This document shows, in pieces, positions 51,895 to 59,694 of a stretch of DNA of 64,000 nucleotides (the first letter of the stretch is position 1; each line of letters begins with the position of its first letter). Origin of the DNA: an uncultured Marivita sp. Its GTDB lineage: Bacteria; Pseudomonadota; Alphaproteobacteria; Rhodobacterales; Rhodobacteraceae. The position numbers and the translations under genes were made by a program. Where the stretch lies: the NCBI RefSeq assembly GCF_947488135.1, contig NZ_CANKYW010000005.1:248001-312000 (forward strand), written 5' to 3'. The notes under the pieces are model-generated. The model did no database searches, had not been told where the DNA came from, and worked only from the letters and a program-made list of their open reading frames with translations.

Positions 51895-53130
51895 CTATTC
51901 AGCACTGAGTTCGGTCAGCTTCTGGCCAAGGCGGCGTTGCATCAGATCATCGCCGGGCGTGGTCTCCATCAGTCGCTGAAGCGCCGCGATGGCCCAGCCC
52001 CGCCGGTCGATGCGTGTGCTGGCGGTCATCAGGTGATCGACGGCTTCGTCGATGTCGAACGGGCTGGGTTCATAGCCACGGCCCGCCAGAAGATGCCTGA
52101 TCGCATGCAGAGCGACATCGGCAGCGAAGGCCGGTTCCTTGATCGCGAAATCGCGGGCGGCGCGGATCAAGGTTGAGGGGGCGGCCTCACTGTCCGCTGC
52201 GCAGTCGAGCGCGATGTCGAAATACGTCGCGGTCTTGGCCGCGGCGAACCATTTGCCCTTGCGACCGTGGAGCGCGATCAGGTCTTCCAGTAATGCACGG
52301 GCATCCCGGTCAGGGTACCGTCTGACCAGATCGCGCCACATCGCCAGCCACGTGTTTCCGCTCGCTGTGGGCAGGCCGAACCTGCGGTAGGCCTCGTCTG
52401 CCTTGCCTTGCCGTACAAGGATCGCCTCGCAAAACCGGCAGATGTCGTGATGGCCCCATGTCTGGCGATCCCCCTCCAGAAGCGCTGCGGCATAAGTGAG
52501 CGCGTCATCCTCGCGGCCCTGTCGAAGCAGGGCTTCGACCCCGAATTTGTCATCGAACCACAGCCGGGTCTTCTTGACCGCGAGGAGCGCCAGCAGATCG
52601 TCATAGCGTCCGGCCTCGAGCAGGCAGGACAACGTGAGGGTCGCGGTGCCGACATGGGAATACCGCTCCCAATCTGACCAGGCCCGATGGATCAGGGCGA
52701 GATCCCGGTCGGCATGCAGGGTCATGAGCGAGGGATACGCGGCGATTTCGCCGAACCGCTCCGAGATCGGGGCGAGGTAGTCGACGCCATCGTCCTCGAT
52801 CGCTGCGCGCAACTGCTCCAACCATTTTGCGCGCGTCTTTTCATCGGCAGGGGCGGCGATCAGGATCGGCACAAGGTCGTCCAGCGTGCGGCGCACAGCG
52901 GTGCCAAGTGCGCCCGAGGAGGTGTCGATATGCTCAAACGCGGGCCAGATCCGCGCGGCCAATGCGACCACGCCGTCGGCCGCCGTGACAGGATCCGCGC
53001 GATTGACGGCCCGGATTTCCGCGCTGGCCGATTTCAACCACTGGGTCGCCTTGGCGGAGCCGCGCCATCCAAAAGCGCTTGCGCGCATGCCGGGTTTGAA
53101 GGCCCATTTGTGGACAGGTTTGCGCGTCAT
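51895..53130 (-). CDS. Hypothetical helical-repeat protein
   Basis: A 411-residue protein starting MTRKPVHKWAFKPGMRASAFGWRGSAKATQWLKSASAEIRAV; the start at 53130 was chosen over an upstream in-frame start inside the toxin gene. The rest is alpha-helical with repeated aliphatic/Arg patterns (YDDLLALLAVKKTRLWFDDKFGVEALLRQGREDDALTYAAALLEG, FCEAILVRQGKADEAYRRFGLP) that look like TPR or SEL1-like repeats. I do not recognise the family. It is convergent with the qseC-like gene and starts four bases after the RelE/ParE-type toxin stop. Confidence 0.75.
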   Translation of the reverse strand: MTRKPVHKWAFKPGMRASAFGWRGSAKATQWLKSASAEIRAVNRADPVTAADGVVALAARIWPAFEHIDTSSGALGTAVRRTLDDLVPILIAAPADEKTRAKWLEQLRAAIEDDGVDYLAPISERFGEIAAYPSLMTLHADRDLALIHRAWSDWERYSHVGTATLTLSCLLEAGRYDDLLALLAVKKTRLWFDDKFGVEALLRQGREDDALTYAAALLEGDRQTWGHHDICRFCEAILVRQGKADEAYRRFGLPTASGNTWLAMWRDLVRRYPDRDARALLEDLIALHGRKGKWFAAAKTATYFDIALDCAADSEAAPSTLIRAARDFAIKEPAFAADVALHAIRHLLAGRGYEPSPFDIDEAVDHLMTASTRIDRRGWAIAALQRLMETTPGDDLMQRRLGQKLTELSAE

Positions 53131-53134
53131 GCTG

Positions 53135-53452
53135 CTACCGCCCGCGCGATTTGCTGCGCGTGATCCAGTCGGCCCCGGCATAGGTCACGGCGTGGACATA
53201 GACCTCGCGGGCATCATCGTCGACGGTGAAGGCGATCACGGCCTTGCGGCCTGCAGGGATGGCGCGCAGCCCGGGTGCGATCTCGTCCCGGCGGCTGCCC
53301 TTGTGCGGCAGGTCAGCGAGGCTGGCGATGGTGGCCTCGATCTCGTCCAGCCGGCGCGCGGCGGATTGCGGGCCGGCATAGTCAATCAGCCAGCGCGTGA
53401 TCGCGTCGAGATCCTCCGCGACCGCCGGATGGAACCGGATGCGATAGCTCAC
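53135..53452 (-). CDS. RelE/ParE-family toxin
   Basis: A 105-residue toxin: MSYRIRFHPAVAEDLDAITRWLIDYAGPQSAARRLDEIEATIASLADLPHKGSRRDEIAPGLRAIPAGRKAVIAFTVDDDAREVYVHAVTYAGADW. It has the ParE-type helices, the LPHKGSRRDEI segment and the terminal strand pair. It either cleaves mRNA at ribosomes or inhibits gyrase; the family alone does not decide. The start overlaps the antitoxin end (ATGA). It is an addiction pair inside the ICE. Confidence 0.92.
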   Translation of the reverse strand: MSYRIRFHPAVAEDLDAITRWLIDYAGPQSAARRLDEIEATIASLADLPHKGSRRDEIAPGLRAIPAGRKAVIAFTVDDDAREVYVHAVTYAGADWITRSKSRGR

Positions 53453-53718
53453 GTCTTGCGCGCAGCCTGCAGCCGGGCCCGCGCGGCGGCAAATGCGTCC
53501 TCGGCCGGGACATAATCGGCACGCGGTGTGTCGAGCCGCGCCCGGATTTCTTCGGCCATCGCTCCAAGGGCCAGCTCGCGCTCTTCTTCGTCACGCATCA
53601 TCTGCTCCAGCGCCGCCGCCACAGCCGCGCTTTGCGAGGCGAAGACGCCTTGGCCCACCTTGTCGGTCAGGAACCGATGGTGGCGGTCGGTGAAGCTGAG
53701 GGTTGTCTTGACGGTCAT
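53449..53718 (-). CDS. ParD-family antitoxin
   Basis: An 89-residue antitoxin: KTTLSFTDRHHRFLTDKVGQGVFASQSAAVAAALEQMMRDEEERELALGAMAEEIRARLD. It has a ribbon-helix-helix DNA-binding N-terminus and a helical toxin-binding tail. It neutralises the adjacent toxin and represses its own promoter. The pair stabilises the ICE in the host population. A T-rich stretch with a CATACCACGGAGGC leader precedes it. Confidence 0.92.
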   Translation of the reverse strand: MTVKTTLSFTDRHHRFLTDKVGQGVFASQSAAVAAALEQMMRDEEERELALGAMAEEIRARLDTPRADYVPAEDAFAAARARLQAARKT

Positions 53719-53909
53719 GCTTGCCTCCGTGGTATGACTTAGTCATATAGGCGAAGGCTTGAAGATTCGCAATCTCTTAGGGCAGGGCGGAGAGCGGAAT
53801 TTCGTTGCCGCCACGAACCGAATACTCAGATAGCTCAAAAAAAACTTTCCGACACATTCTGCCGAAACCCAATCTCGTACCAGTAAGACACCAAGCATTG
53901 ATGATGCGC

Positions 53910-55511
53910 TCACACCTCAATGTCGCCTGCATCAGTTTGATTTTCCATCCAGCGAAGGTTCCAAGCAATTCTTATTCGGCGTGTGTATTCGATCGTTGAT
54001 CCAGAAATGTCCGGTGCTTTGATCCTTCTCATCCGTCTGATTTGAAGGGTTCCTATCAGATCTTCAGCCAACCCAAAGTTTGTTAATTTGCGGCTACGGT
54101 AATCTTTCTGGAAAACGTGAACCCTTGCATATGCTAAGGGAAGATAACGTAAGAGGCTTGTATATGACATTTCATGTCGAGCTTTTCGCAAAGATTTACG
54201 AATTATCTCCCTACACTGACGCCGTACAATACTTTGGTCAATTTGATCGTCTCTGCTTTCGAGAACGACGTAAGCATTCAGAACAGTCCCCCAAAAATTC
54301 CGATGAAATTTCGTATTTCGTACGATTACTTCACACAATCCGGATTTCTGTCGATATTCCGCTGCGGCTAAGGGCGTGTGGACACGAAAAGCTAGCCAGA
54401 GAGAACTCAACTTTCCAAACAGCTTTGGGAGTTTTATTCGCGGCACAAAGAAGAGACCGGTATCTTCGAGAACATCCGAATACCGTTCAATTTTATGACA
54501 TTGACTGCGATGGTACGAAAGAGCCCCTCCATAAAAAGCGCCAAAACCTCGCAATCCCTTTGGCTGGTTCAGTGATAAGAAGTAGCGATCATAGCCAGGT
54601 GCTAATCGTTCTGACAACACAGCCGTTTGGAATGAAGAAAAGAATGCTTTGTGATAATCAAGGGTCGCCACCTCAACGTAGACTATCAATTGCGAGCCAT
54701 TGATTTGCTCGGAAGGTAGCCAACCAACCACCTGCCAATAGGGTGTTTGGGTTTCCGCCCGCAATTCCTCCAGCCGTAGGTGATGAGGCCGAGGGTACTC
54801 CGGATCTGGTTGCTTCAACAGGAATCCCGACATTGCAGCGACCATTCCGTTACACACATCCAATAGATCATCAAACATTTGAATGACCTCATTGTCTCGA
54901 AAGTCTTTCGAGTTCCCCTTCTTGTCCCTGTAATAAATTCTGTTAGTGCCATAAGTTACGCCGCCGTGCGCGATGCCATTCCGCATCACGGCCTCATATG
55001 GTTGAAGAAGCGTCTCAAAATCGGTTCCGTCCAACTCACCTGAAATGTCATAAAGTTCAAGTTTTGCGGTACCCTTGTTTCTGCCAACTCGAGAGAAGTA
55101 GGCTGGGATCATCAAGAGGGGCTTTAGAACGGCTTCTGTAAGGCGTAGGTAAGCTGGGTTGATATTTTGATCGATAAGCATGAGTTTTCGATAGTCATCC
55201 TCACCTTGCAACGCGTCGTCATGCCAAGGGAACCCATTGATTTCTTCGACATAGCGGAACGCATTGTCAATATTGCCGATTTCATCAGTAATGAGTTGCC
55301 GCAACGCTCTGTGGTCTTCCTTGTTTAGACGCTCCAACTCACGAAGGAACAGCTCCGTGGCAAACTGAGAGAAAAATTTATGTGGTCGCCTTTCGATATA
55401 TTTCCACAAAGAAATGAAATTTTGATCTTCGACCGTCTTTAAAAAGGGAAACCGACTAGAAATGTAATTTGCTTGTTCGTCATGCAACTTGCCTAGAATT
55501 GGGTTTTTCAC
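53910..55511 (-). CDS. Large cargo protein with R-x4-H (HEPN-type) motif
   Basis: A 533-residue protein with no family I recognise. It has a helical N-terminal part and a central segment YEAVMRNGIAHGGVTYGTNRIYYRD. There RNGIAH (R177, H182) fits the R-x4-H motif of HEPN RNases, preceded by the Asp/Glu-rich helix expected for this fold. The C-terminal half contains repeated aromatic and basic residues (YRSRKLTNFGLAEDLIGTLQIRRMRRIKAP). DNA here (53.8-55.7 kb) is visibly AT-richer than the ICE core, a sign of separate acquisition. It is a stand-alone gene with no operon partner. Confidence 0.7.
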   Translation of the reverse strand: MKNPILGKLHDEQANYISSRFPFLKTVEDQNFISLWKYIERRPHKFFSQFATELFLRELERLNKEDHRALRQLITDEIGNIDNAFRYVEEINGFPWHDDALQGEDDYRKLMLIDQNINPAYLRLTEAVLKPLLMIPAYFSRVGRNKGTAKLELYDISGELDGTDFETLLQPYEAVMRNGIAHGGVTYGTNRIYYRDKKGNSKDFRDNEVIQMFDDLLDVCNGMVAAMSGFLLKQPDPEYPRPHHLRLEELRAETQTPYWQVVGWLPSEQINGSQLIVYVEVATLDYHKAFFSSFQTAVLSERLAPGYDRYFLSLNQPKGLRGFGAFYGGALSYHRSQCHKIERYSDVLEDTGLFFVPRIKLPKLFGKLSSLWLAFRVHTPLAAAEYRQKSGLCEVIVRNTKFHRNFWGTVLNAYVVLESRDDQIDQSIVRRQCREIIRKSLRKARHEMSYTSLLRYLPLAYARVHVFQKDYRSRKLTNFGLAEDLIGTLQIRRMRRIKAPDISGSTIEYTRRIRIAWNLRWMENQTDAGDIEV

Positions 55512-55760
55512 TGTTACAACTTTCGGTCGAAGTCCGATACAACTGTCCTATGGATCCAGAACACTGTGTGCTCTTGAGTGCTCAGAACCTACATATGTTC
55601 ACGACGTGGGAAACGAAAGCATAGGAGTTTGCAAACCGAGCCAAAGCTCCAATCTGAGTGCTGCTACGCCGCATATGAAGTTTCGGTGAAGGATCGGTTT
55701 GGGCCGGAAGTGCCGTTTACAATCCGCACCACGAACCGCTCTAGGTCAACCCAACAAGGG

Positions 55761-55795
55761 AAAAGCGCACCCCGCCCGGTGATCCCGGGCGGGGT
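55761..55795 (-). terminator. Rho-independent terminator after DUF736
   Basis: An 11-bp stem (55769-55779 with 55785-55795) and a five-base loop. On the minus strand, GTGCGCTTTT follows. It lies ten bases past the DUF736 stop. Confidence 0.8.
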
Positions 55796-55804
55796 GGTTT
55801 GCTG

Positions 55805-56143
55805 TCAGTCGCCGTTGCGCCGGGTGTTGGGGCGCGACCAGATGAGGCTGAAGGTCTCTTCGCCGCCTTCGACCACCGTGTCGTCGAAGAGGTTGGCGTA
55901 GATCGGCTGGGTGAAGCTCGGGTCGTCGAGCTTGAGGCTCAGGTAGTCGCGGCCCTCGGTCGAGCGCTTGGACCAGGCGGCGCCGATCTCGGCACGGCCG
56001 ACGAAGACGCGGTGGGAGGGGGCGTTCTCGTTCGGGGTGCTGTCCTCGGGGACGATGCGGACGGCTTTCGCCTGAACGCTTAGGGTGACGATTTCGCCGA
56101 CGTATTCGTTGCCGGTCTTCTTGAAGGTTCCGATGGTGGCCAT
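55805..56143 (-). CDS. DUF736 protein
   Basis: A 112-residue protein: MATIGTFKKTGNEYVGEIVTLSVQAKAVRIVPEDSTPNENAPSHRVFVGRAEIGAAWSKRSTEGRDYLSLKLDDPSFTQPIYANLF. It belongs to DUF736, which is frequent on alphaproteobacterial plasmids and ICEs, where it is associated with element maintenance. It is a single-gene unit with its own terminator. The function is unknown. Confidence 0.92.
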   Translation of the reverse strand: MATIGTFKKTGNEYVGEIVTLSVQAKAVRIVPEDSTPNENAPSHRVFVGRAEIGAAWSKRSTEGRDYLSLKLDDPSFTQPIYANLFDDTVVEGGEETFSLIWSRPNTRRNGD

Positions 56144-56801
56144 GTCATATCTCCTATTGGCTTGTCCGAGCCCGCGCCCATCGCGGCCTCGATGGCGATC
56201 GTCAGGACCGGGGCGATCCGCCGACGCAGCCCCTGTGGCCCGCAGCGCCAGCGGAGGACGGCAAGGCCGGTCTTTCTTGTTCCGCGAGGAATGGCTGACC
56301 CGAGACTTTTCGGGGACGCCAGGGGAAGAAAGTCCGGACCGGCCGTTGCGGCCTAGGCGGTCGAGGCGTCAGCCGATCCCGGTCAGATCAGCCGCTGAGA
56401 GGCCCGCAAGGGACGCGTGGCTTCATGCCATGGAAGAGGGGATGACAGGCTACCTCTGGACCGCGCAAGATCCCGGCAGCATGCGTCGTGCAAAGACAGG
56501 TTGCGGCGTACAGGCGGAAACGGTGCATGTCCCGGACTTGCCTCGCTCCTCCGGGATTGCCCCCTCTCGCCGTGTCTGTGCTTGCCTGCCGTGATGATCG
56601 GTATGCCGTCGATCCAGGTGTATGCGCGACCGGGGCCATGAGTCATGACGTGGGTCTCGGCGATCTGGCCTTACTCAGCAGGTCCTGCACAACCGCGATG
56701 CTACGGTGACGGCGAGGATCGAGTCCTGTTGCCTCAATCGGTTGCGGGGCACGCTGACGATGTGGCGGACAGCACGCAGCGGCGCAAGCTTCACAGGGCG
56801 T
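56144..56801. other. 658-base stretch without a supported gene
   Basis: GC-rich sequence between the DUF736 start and the next gene. Frames exist on both strands but none has a ribosome-binding site or a recognisable protein. It shares a GCGGAGGACGGC-type segment (56251-56262) with the 250-base gap at 58300-58550 (58431-58442), which may be a regulatory or structured RNA element. Confidence 0.45.
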
Positions 56802-57254
56802 TCAGTATTCTTCGAAAGACCTGTGCGGATGCGGGTCGGACATGGCGTTGACCTCGGACCAGCCCGACACCCGCGCCCAAGCGGTCCCGCCCACAACCAG
56901 CGCGCCTAAACAGGACAAGAAGGTGATGGTGACGGTGCCCGCGCTGCCGAATTCAGCAAGGCCTTTTGCGGCATGAAACCCGGCGATCCCGGCAGGGATC
57001 GCGTAGATCAGACCGATGGCAAGTTTGATGGGGATGGAGCGGATGCGGTCGAAGGCGAATTCCCCCAGAGCGGCGACCAAGCCGCCTATGAAGAGGCCCG
57101 CAATGATCGACAGGGAGATGCCTTGGCCCGTTTCATAGAGATACATGCCCGAGGTCAGTCCGATCGCGAAGGGCAGGGCGTAGACGGCCAGGTTGAACAG
57201 GATCCAGCAGAGGGCACCGAGGCCGAACAGCGTGAAGAGGGTGGAGAAAAACAT
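56802..57254 (-). CDS. Small multipass membrane protein
   Basis: A 150-residue protein with four predicted membrane segments (TLFGLGALCWILFNLAVYALPFAIGL, SLSIIAGLFIGGLVAALGEFAF, LAIGLIYAIPAGIAGFHAAKGLAEF and TVTITFLSCLGALVVGGTAW). The start at 57254 has GGAGTGCCTC just upstream. It is a recurrent accessory gene of this ICE family, with no assigned function. Confidence 0.75.
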   Translation of the reverse strand: MFFSTLFTLFGLGALCWILFNLAVYALPFAIGLTSGMYLYETGQGISLSIIAGLFIGGLVAALGEFAFDRIRSIPIKLAIGLIYAIPAGIAGFHAAKGLAEFGSAGTVTITFLSCLGALVVGGTAWARVSGWSEVNAMSDPHPHRSFEEY

Positions 57255-57322
57255 GAGGCACTCCTTTCGAGAACAAGGATCGCGCCGCCACCTCCTCCAT
57301 TGGCACGGGCAGATCATAGCAG

Positions 57323-57356
57323 AAAACGGCCCGCCCCGGGAGGGTCCGGGGCGGGC
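57323..57356 (-). terminator. Rho-independent terminator after DUF2493
   Basis: A perfect 11-bp stem (57329-57339 with 57346-57356) around a six-base loop. GTTTTC follows on the minus strand. It lies 17 bases past the DUF2493 stop. Confidence 0.8.
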
Positions 57357-57372
57357 GTCGGCGGAAATCCAG

Positions 57373-58299
57373 TCATGCCCTTGGGGCAGCTTTCGGCCGG
57401 AAGTCGAATAGCGGAATGCCCATCGTGCGGGCCTTGTCGGCGAGATTTTCCGTGATGCCTGAGCCCGGGAAGACGATGAGGCCGATGGGCAGGGTGTCGA
57501 GTAACTGGTCGTTGCGCTTGAAGGGGGCCGATTTGCCGTGCCGCGTCCAGTTGGGTTTGAAGACGATCTGCGTCACGGCGCGATTGTCGGCCCAGGCAGT
57601 GGCGATGCGCTCGGCCCCACGCGGCGCGCCGCCGTGCAACAGGACCATGTCGGCGTGTTTCGCGTGGACGCGGTCGAGCGCCGCCCAGATGGCTGTGTGA
57701 TCGGTGCAGTCCAACCCGCCGGTGAAGGCGATTTTTGTGCCCAGCGGCAGCAGCGGTTCCAGATCGGCCCGGCGCTTGGCGGCGATGTGATCGCGGCTGT
57801 CGATCAACGAGGCGGTCAGGGTGCGCCGGTTCACGTGGCTGCCTGTGCGCGGGTGCCAGGTCTGGCCGAGATGCGCCTCGAAGCCCTCGGCCGCGAGATC
57901 GCGCATGGCCTCAAAGGCATTGCGCCGCTCGATGAGCGTGATGCCCTCCGCGATCAGGGTTTCCAGTTCGACCGAGCGGACCTCGGAGCCGTCCTGTTCG
58001 CGCTGCGCGCGTTTCTGCGCCTGTTCGTTGCTGTCGAGATCCCGGCCTGTCCGCGTCGCCATGCGGTGAAACAGGTTCGTGGTGGACCAGAGCAGGTCTT
58101 CGAGGTCGGGTTCCAACCGCGTGTCGGACAGCGTCGAGACGAGCGCGTCGAAAATGTCGGCGACGGCGGTGCGAATGGCGTCGGGTTCCGGCAAGGGGCG
58201 GGGATCGGGTTCGTCCGTGAAGGGACGCCAGCCGTATAGCTGCAGTTCCTCGAGTACGATGGCGGTGGAGGATCGGGTTTGAAGGTGTGTCTCGGGCAT
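57373..58299 (-). CDS. DUF2493 (SLOG-fold) protein
   Basis: A 308-residue protein. The C-terminal half contains KIAFTGGLDCTDHTAIWAALDRVHAKHADMVLLHGGAPRGAERIATAWADNRAVTQIVFKPNWTRHGKSAPFKRNDQLLDTLPIGLIVFPGSGITENLADKARTMGIPLFDF. This is the YspA/DUF2493 Rossmann-like SLOG domain, a nucleotide-ligand-binding fold, with the GG...GAP..GAE pattern. The N-terminal half is helical. It is a common gene of alphaproteobacterial ICEs and plasmids; an enzymatic or sensing role is not established. Confidence 0.9.
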   Translation of the reverse strand: MPETHLQTRSSTAIVLEELQLYGWRPFTDEPDPRPLPEPDAIRTAVADIFDALVSTLSDTRLEPDLEDLLWSTTNLFHRMATRTGRDLDSNEQAQKRAQREQDGSEVRSVELETLIAEGITLIERRNAFEAMRDLAAEGFEAHLGQTWHPRTGSHVNRRTLTASLIDSRDHIAAKRRADLEPLLPLGTKIAFTGGLDCTDHTAIWAALDRVHAKHADMVLLHGGAPRGAERIATAWADNRAVTQIVFKPNWTRHGKSAPFKRNDQLLDTLPIGLIVFPGSGITENLADKARTMGIPLFDFRPKAAPRA

Positions 58300-58550
58300 G
58301 ATGTCGTCTCCGGTTGTCGAAGACCGCGCCTCTCGCGGCCTTCCCGGGCAACGGAAAAGCGGGGGCCGGACGGGTCTGCATTCTCAGGGGTCCCCGTCGC
58401 GCCCGCGCGATGGGGTGGAACCGGAGCGCAGCGGAGGACGGCCGTGGCCGTTGCGGGCGCGTCCGGGCTCTGCTCCGTTTTGCCCGCTCTCGGAAGGCCG
58501 GAAGGCGTGGCTCTGATCGCGGAGGCGCTGGCCGGCTGCGCCGACTCCGA

Positions 58551-59594
58551 TCAATCGATGGCGTGGTCGAGGAAGGTCACGGCATCCTCGGGCGCCAGTT
58601 GCGGACGCAGATGCGCGCGCAACGCGTCGCGGCCAATGGCCCGCAGATCGTCATTGAAATCGCCGAGACAGGCGGAGAGGTGGATCGCGTCGATCCCGGC
58701 CTGTCTGGCCCGATGCGCCAGTTGGTCCGCGGCGGACAGGCCTGCCGGGTCGGCATCGACGGCGATGTAGAGGCGGCGAAGATCGGCGGGCAGCTGCAGG
58801 GCTGCGAGATGGTTGGCGGACAAAGCCGCCACGACAGGAAGCTCCGGCAGGGCCAGATGCAGGGAGAGCATGGTCTCCAGCCCTTCGCCTGCAGCGAGCA
58901 CGCTGACCGGTTTGCCGATGCGAACACCATGGCCGAGGAGATTGCCCATCGCCTTGCGCGGTGGAATGACCGGGGCCTTGTCCGCAGTGGCGGGGTCAAG
59001 CCAGGTGCGGTGCAGGCCGGTGAGCCGTCCATCGAGGTCCGTCACCTTGGCGAGCAGGGCGGGCCACGTCTCGGGCGGGTCTGTCAGCGCGTGATCCTCG
59101 CGCCAATAAAAGCATTTCGGGTGAAACCGGAGACTCTCGAGATGTCCCAGCCCTGTGAGGCCGCGCCCTGCGAGATAGCGTTCTGCCAAGGTGCCCGACA
59201 TCGGCTGGCCCATCGCCCAGAGTCGCCGCGCCGCCTCGGGTGAACCGCGAGATGCTGGCGGATTGGCGGCGCGGTGCCTGTCCGTCTGCGGCAGGCTGAG
59301 GAACCGGCGCGCTTCGTCCAGCGTGTCCTTCAGGGTGACAATCCCCATGTTGAGGGCGACCAGATCCAGCAGGTCGCCGTGCTGCCCGGTAGCGGAATCT
59401 GTCCACTTGCCAGCCGCGCCGGGTCCGGAAGTCGGGCCCGAAAGCCGAACGTAAAGACTGCGGCCCGGCGTGTTCTGCACGTCGCCTACGATCCAGTAGC
59501 GGCCTTGCTTGCGTCCGTTTGAAAGGTACTGTCGGCAGACGGCCTCGGCATCCTGGGCAAGGCGGCGGGCGATGTCGGCGGCGGGGCTGTGCAT
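58551..59594 (-). CDS. Toprim-domain primase-like protein
   Basis: A 347-residue protein. The N-terminal half carries the zinc-free primase-like segment GRSLYVRLSGPTSGPGAAGKWTDSATGQHGDLLDLVALNMG. The C-terminal half carries a Toprim domain with VSVLAAGEGLETMLSLHLALPELPVVAALSANHLAAL (Glu) and LRRLYIAVDADPAGLSAAD (DxD). It may provide primase activity during transfer or establishment. The start at 59594 was chosen over a longer frame that runs into the ParB terminator. Confidence 0.88.
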   Translation of the reverse strand: MHSPAADIARRLAQDAEAVCRQYLSNGRKQGRYWIVGDVQNTPGRSLYVRLSGPTSGPGAAGKWTDSATGQHGDLLDLVALNMGIVTLKDTLDEARRFLSLPQTDRHRAANPPASRGSPEAARRLWAMGQPMSGTLAERYLAGRGLTGLGHLESLRFHPKCFYWREDHALTDPPETWPALLAKVTDLDGRLTGLHRTWLDPATADKAPVIPPRKAMGNLLGHGVRIGKPVSVLAAGEGLETMLSLHLALPELPVVAALSANHLAALQLPADLRRLYIAVDADPAGLSAADQLAHRARQAGIDAIHLSACLGDFNDDLRAIGRDALRAHLRPQLAPEDAVTFLDHAID

Positions 59595-59619
59595 GCTCTG
59601 TGCCTCCTGTCGTGGATTG

Positions 59620-59650
59620 AAAAAGGGGTCCGCCATTTCTGGCGGACCCC
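59620..59650 (-). terminator. Rho-independent terminator after parB
   Basis: A perfect 10-bp stem (59625-59634 with 59641-59650) and a six-base loop, followed on the minus strand by TTTTTC. It lies between the parB stop and the Toprim gene and separates the two units. Confidence 0.88.
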
Positions 59651-59694
59651 GGCTGCCGGAACTCGGGGGGAAGGAGCTCCGACCTGCTCGAAGG

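Noticed and set aside
56802-57254. Reading the 150-residue membrane protein as a TrbL/VirB6 paralogue
   Set aside because: It is too short, with four helices and no VirB6 pattern; it is kept as an unassigned membrane protein.
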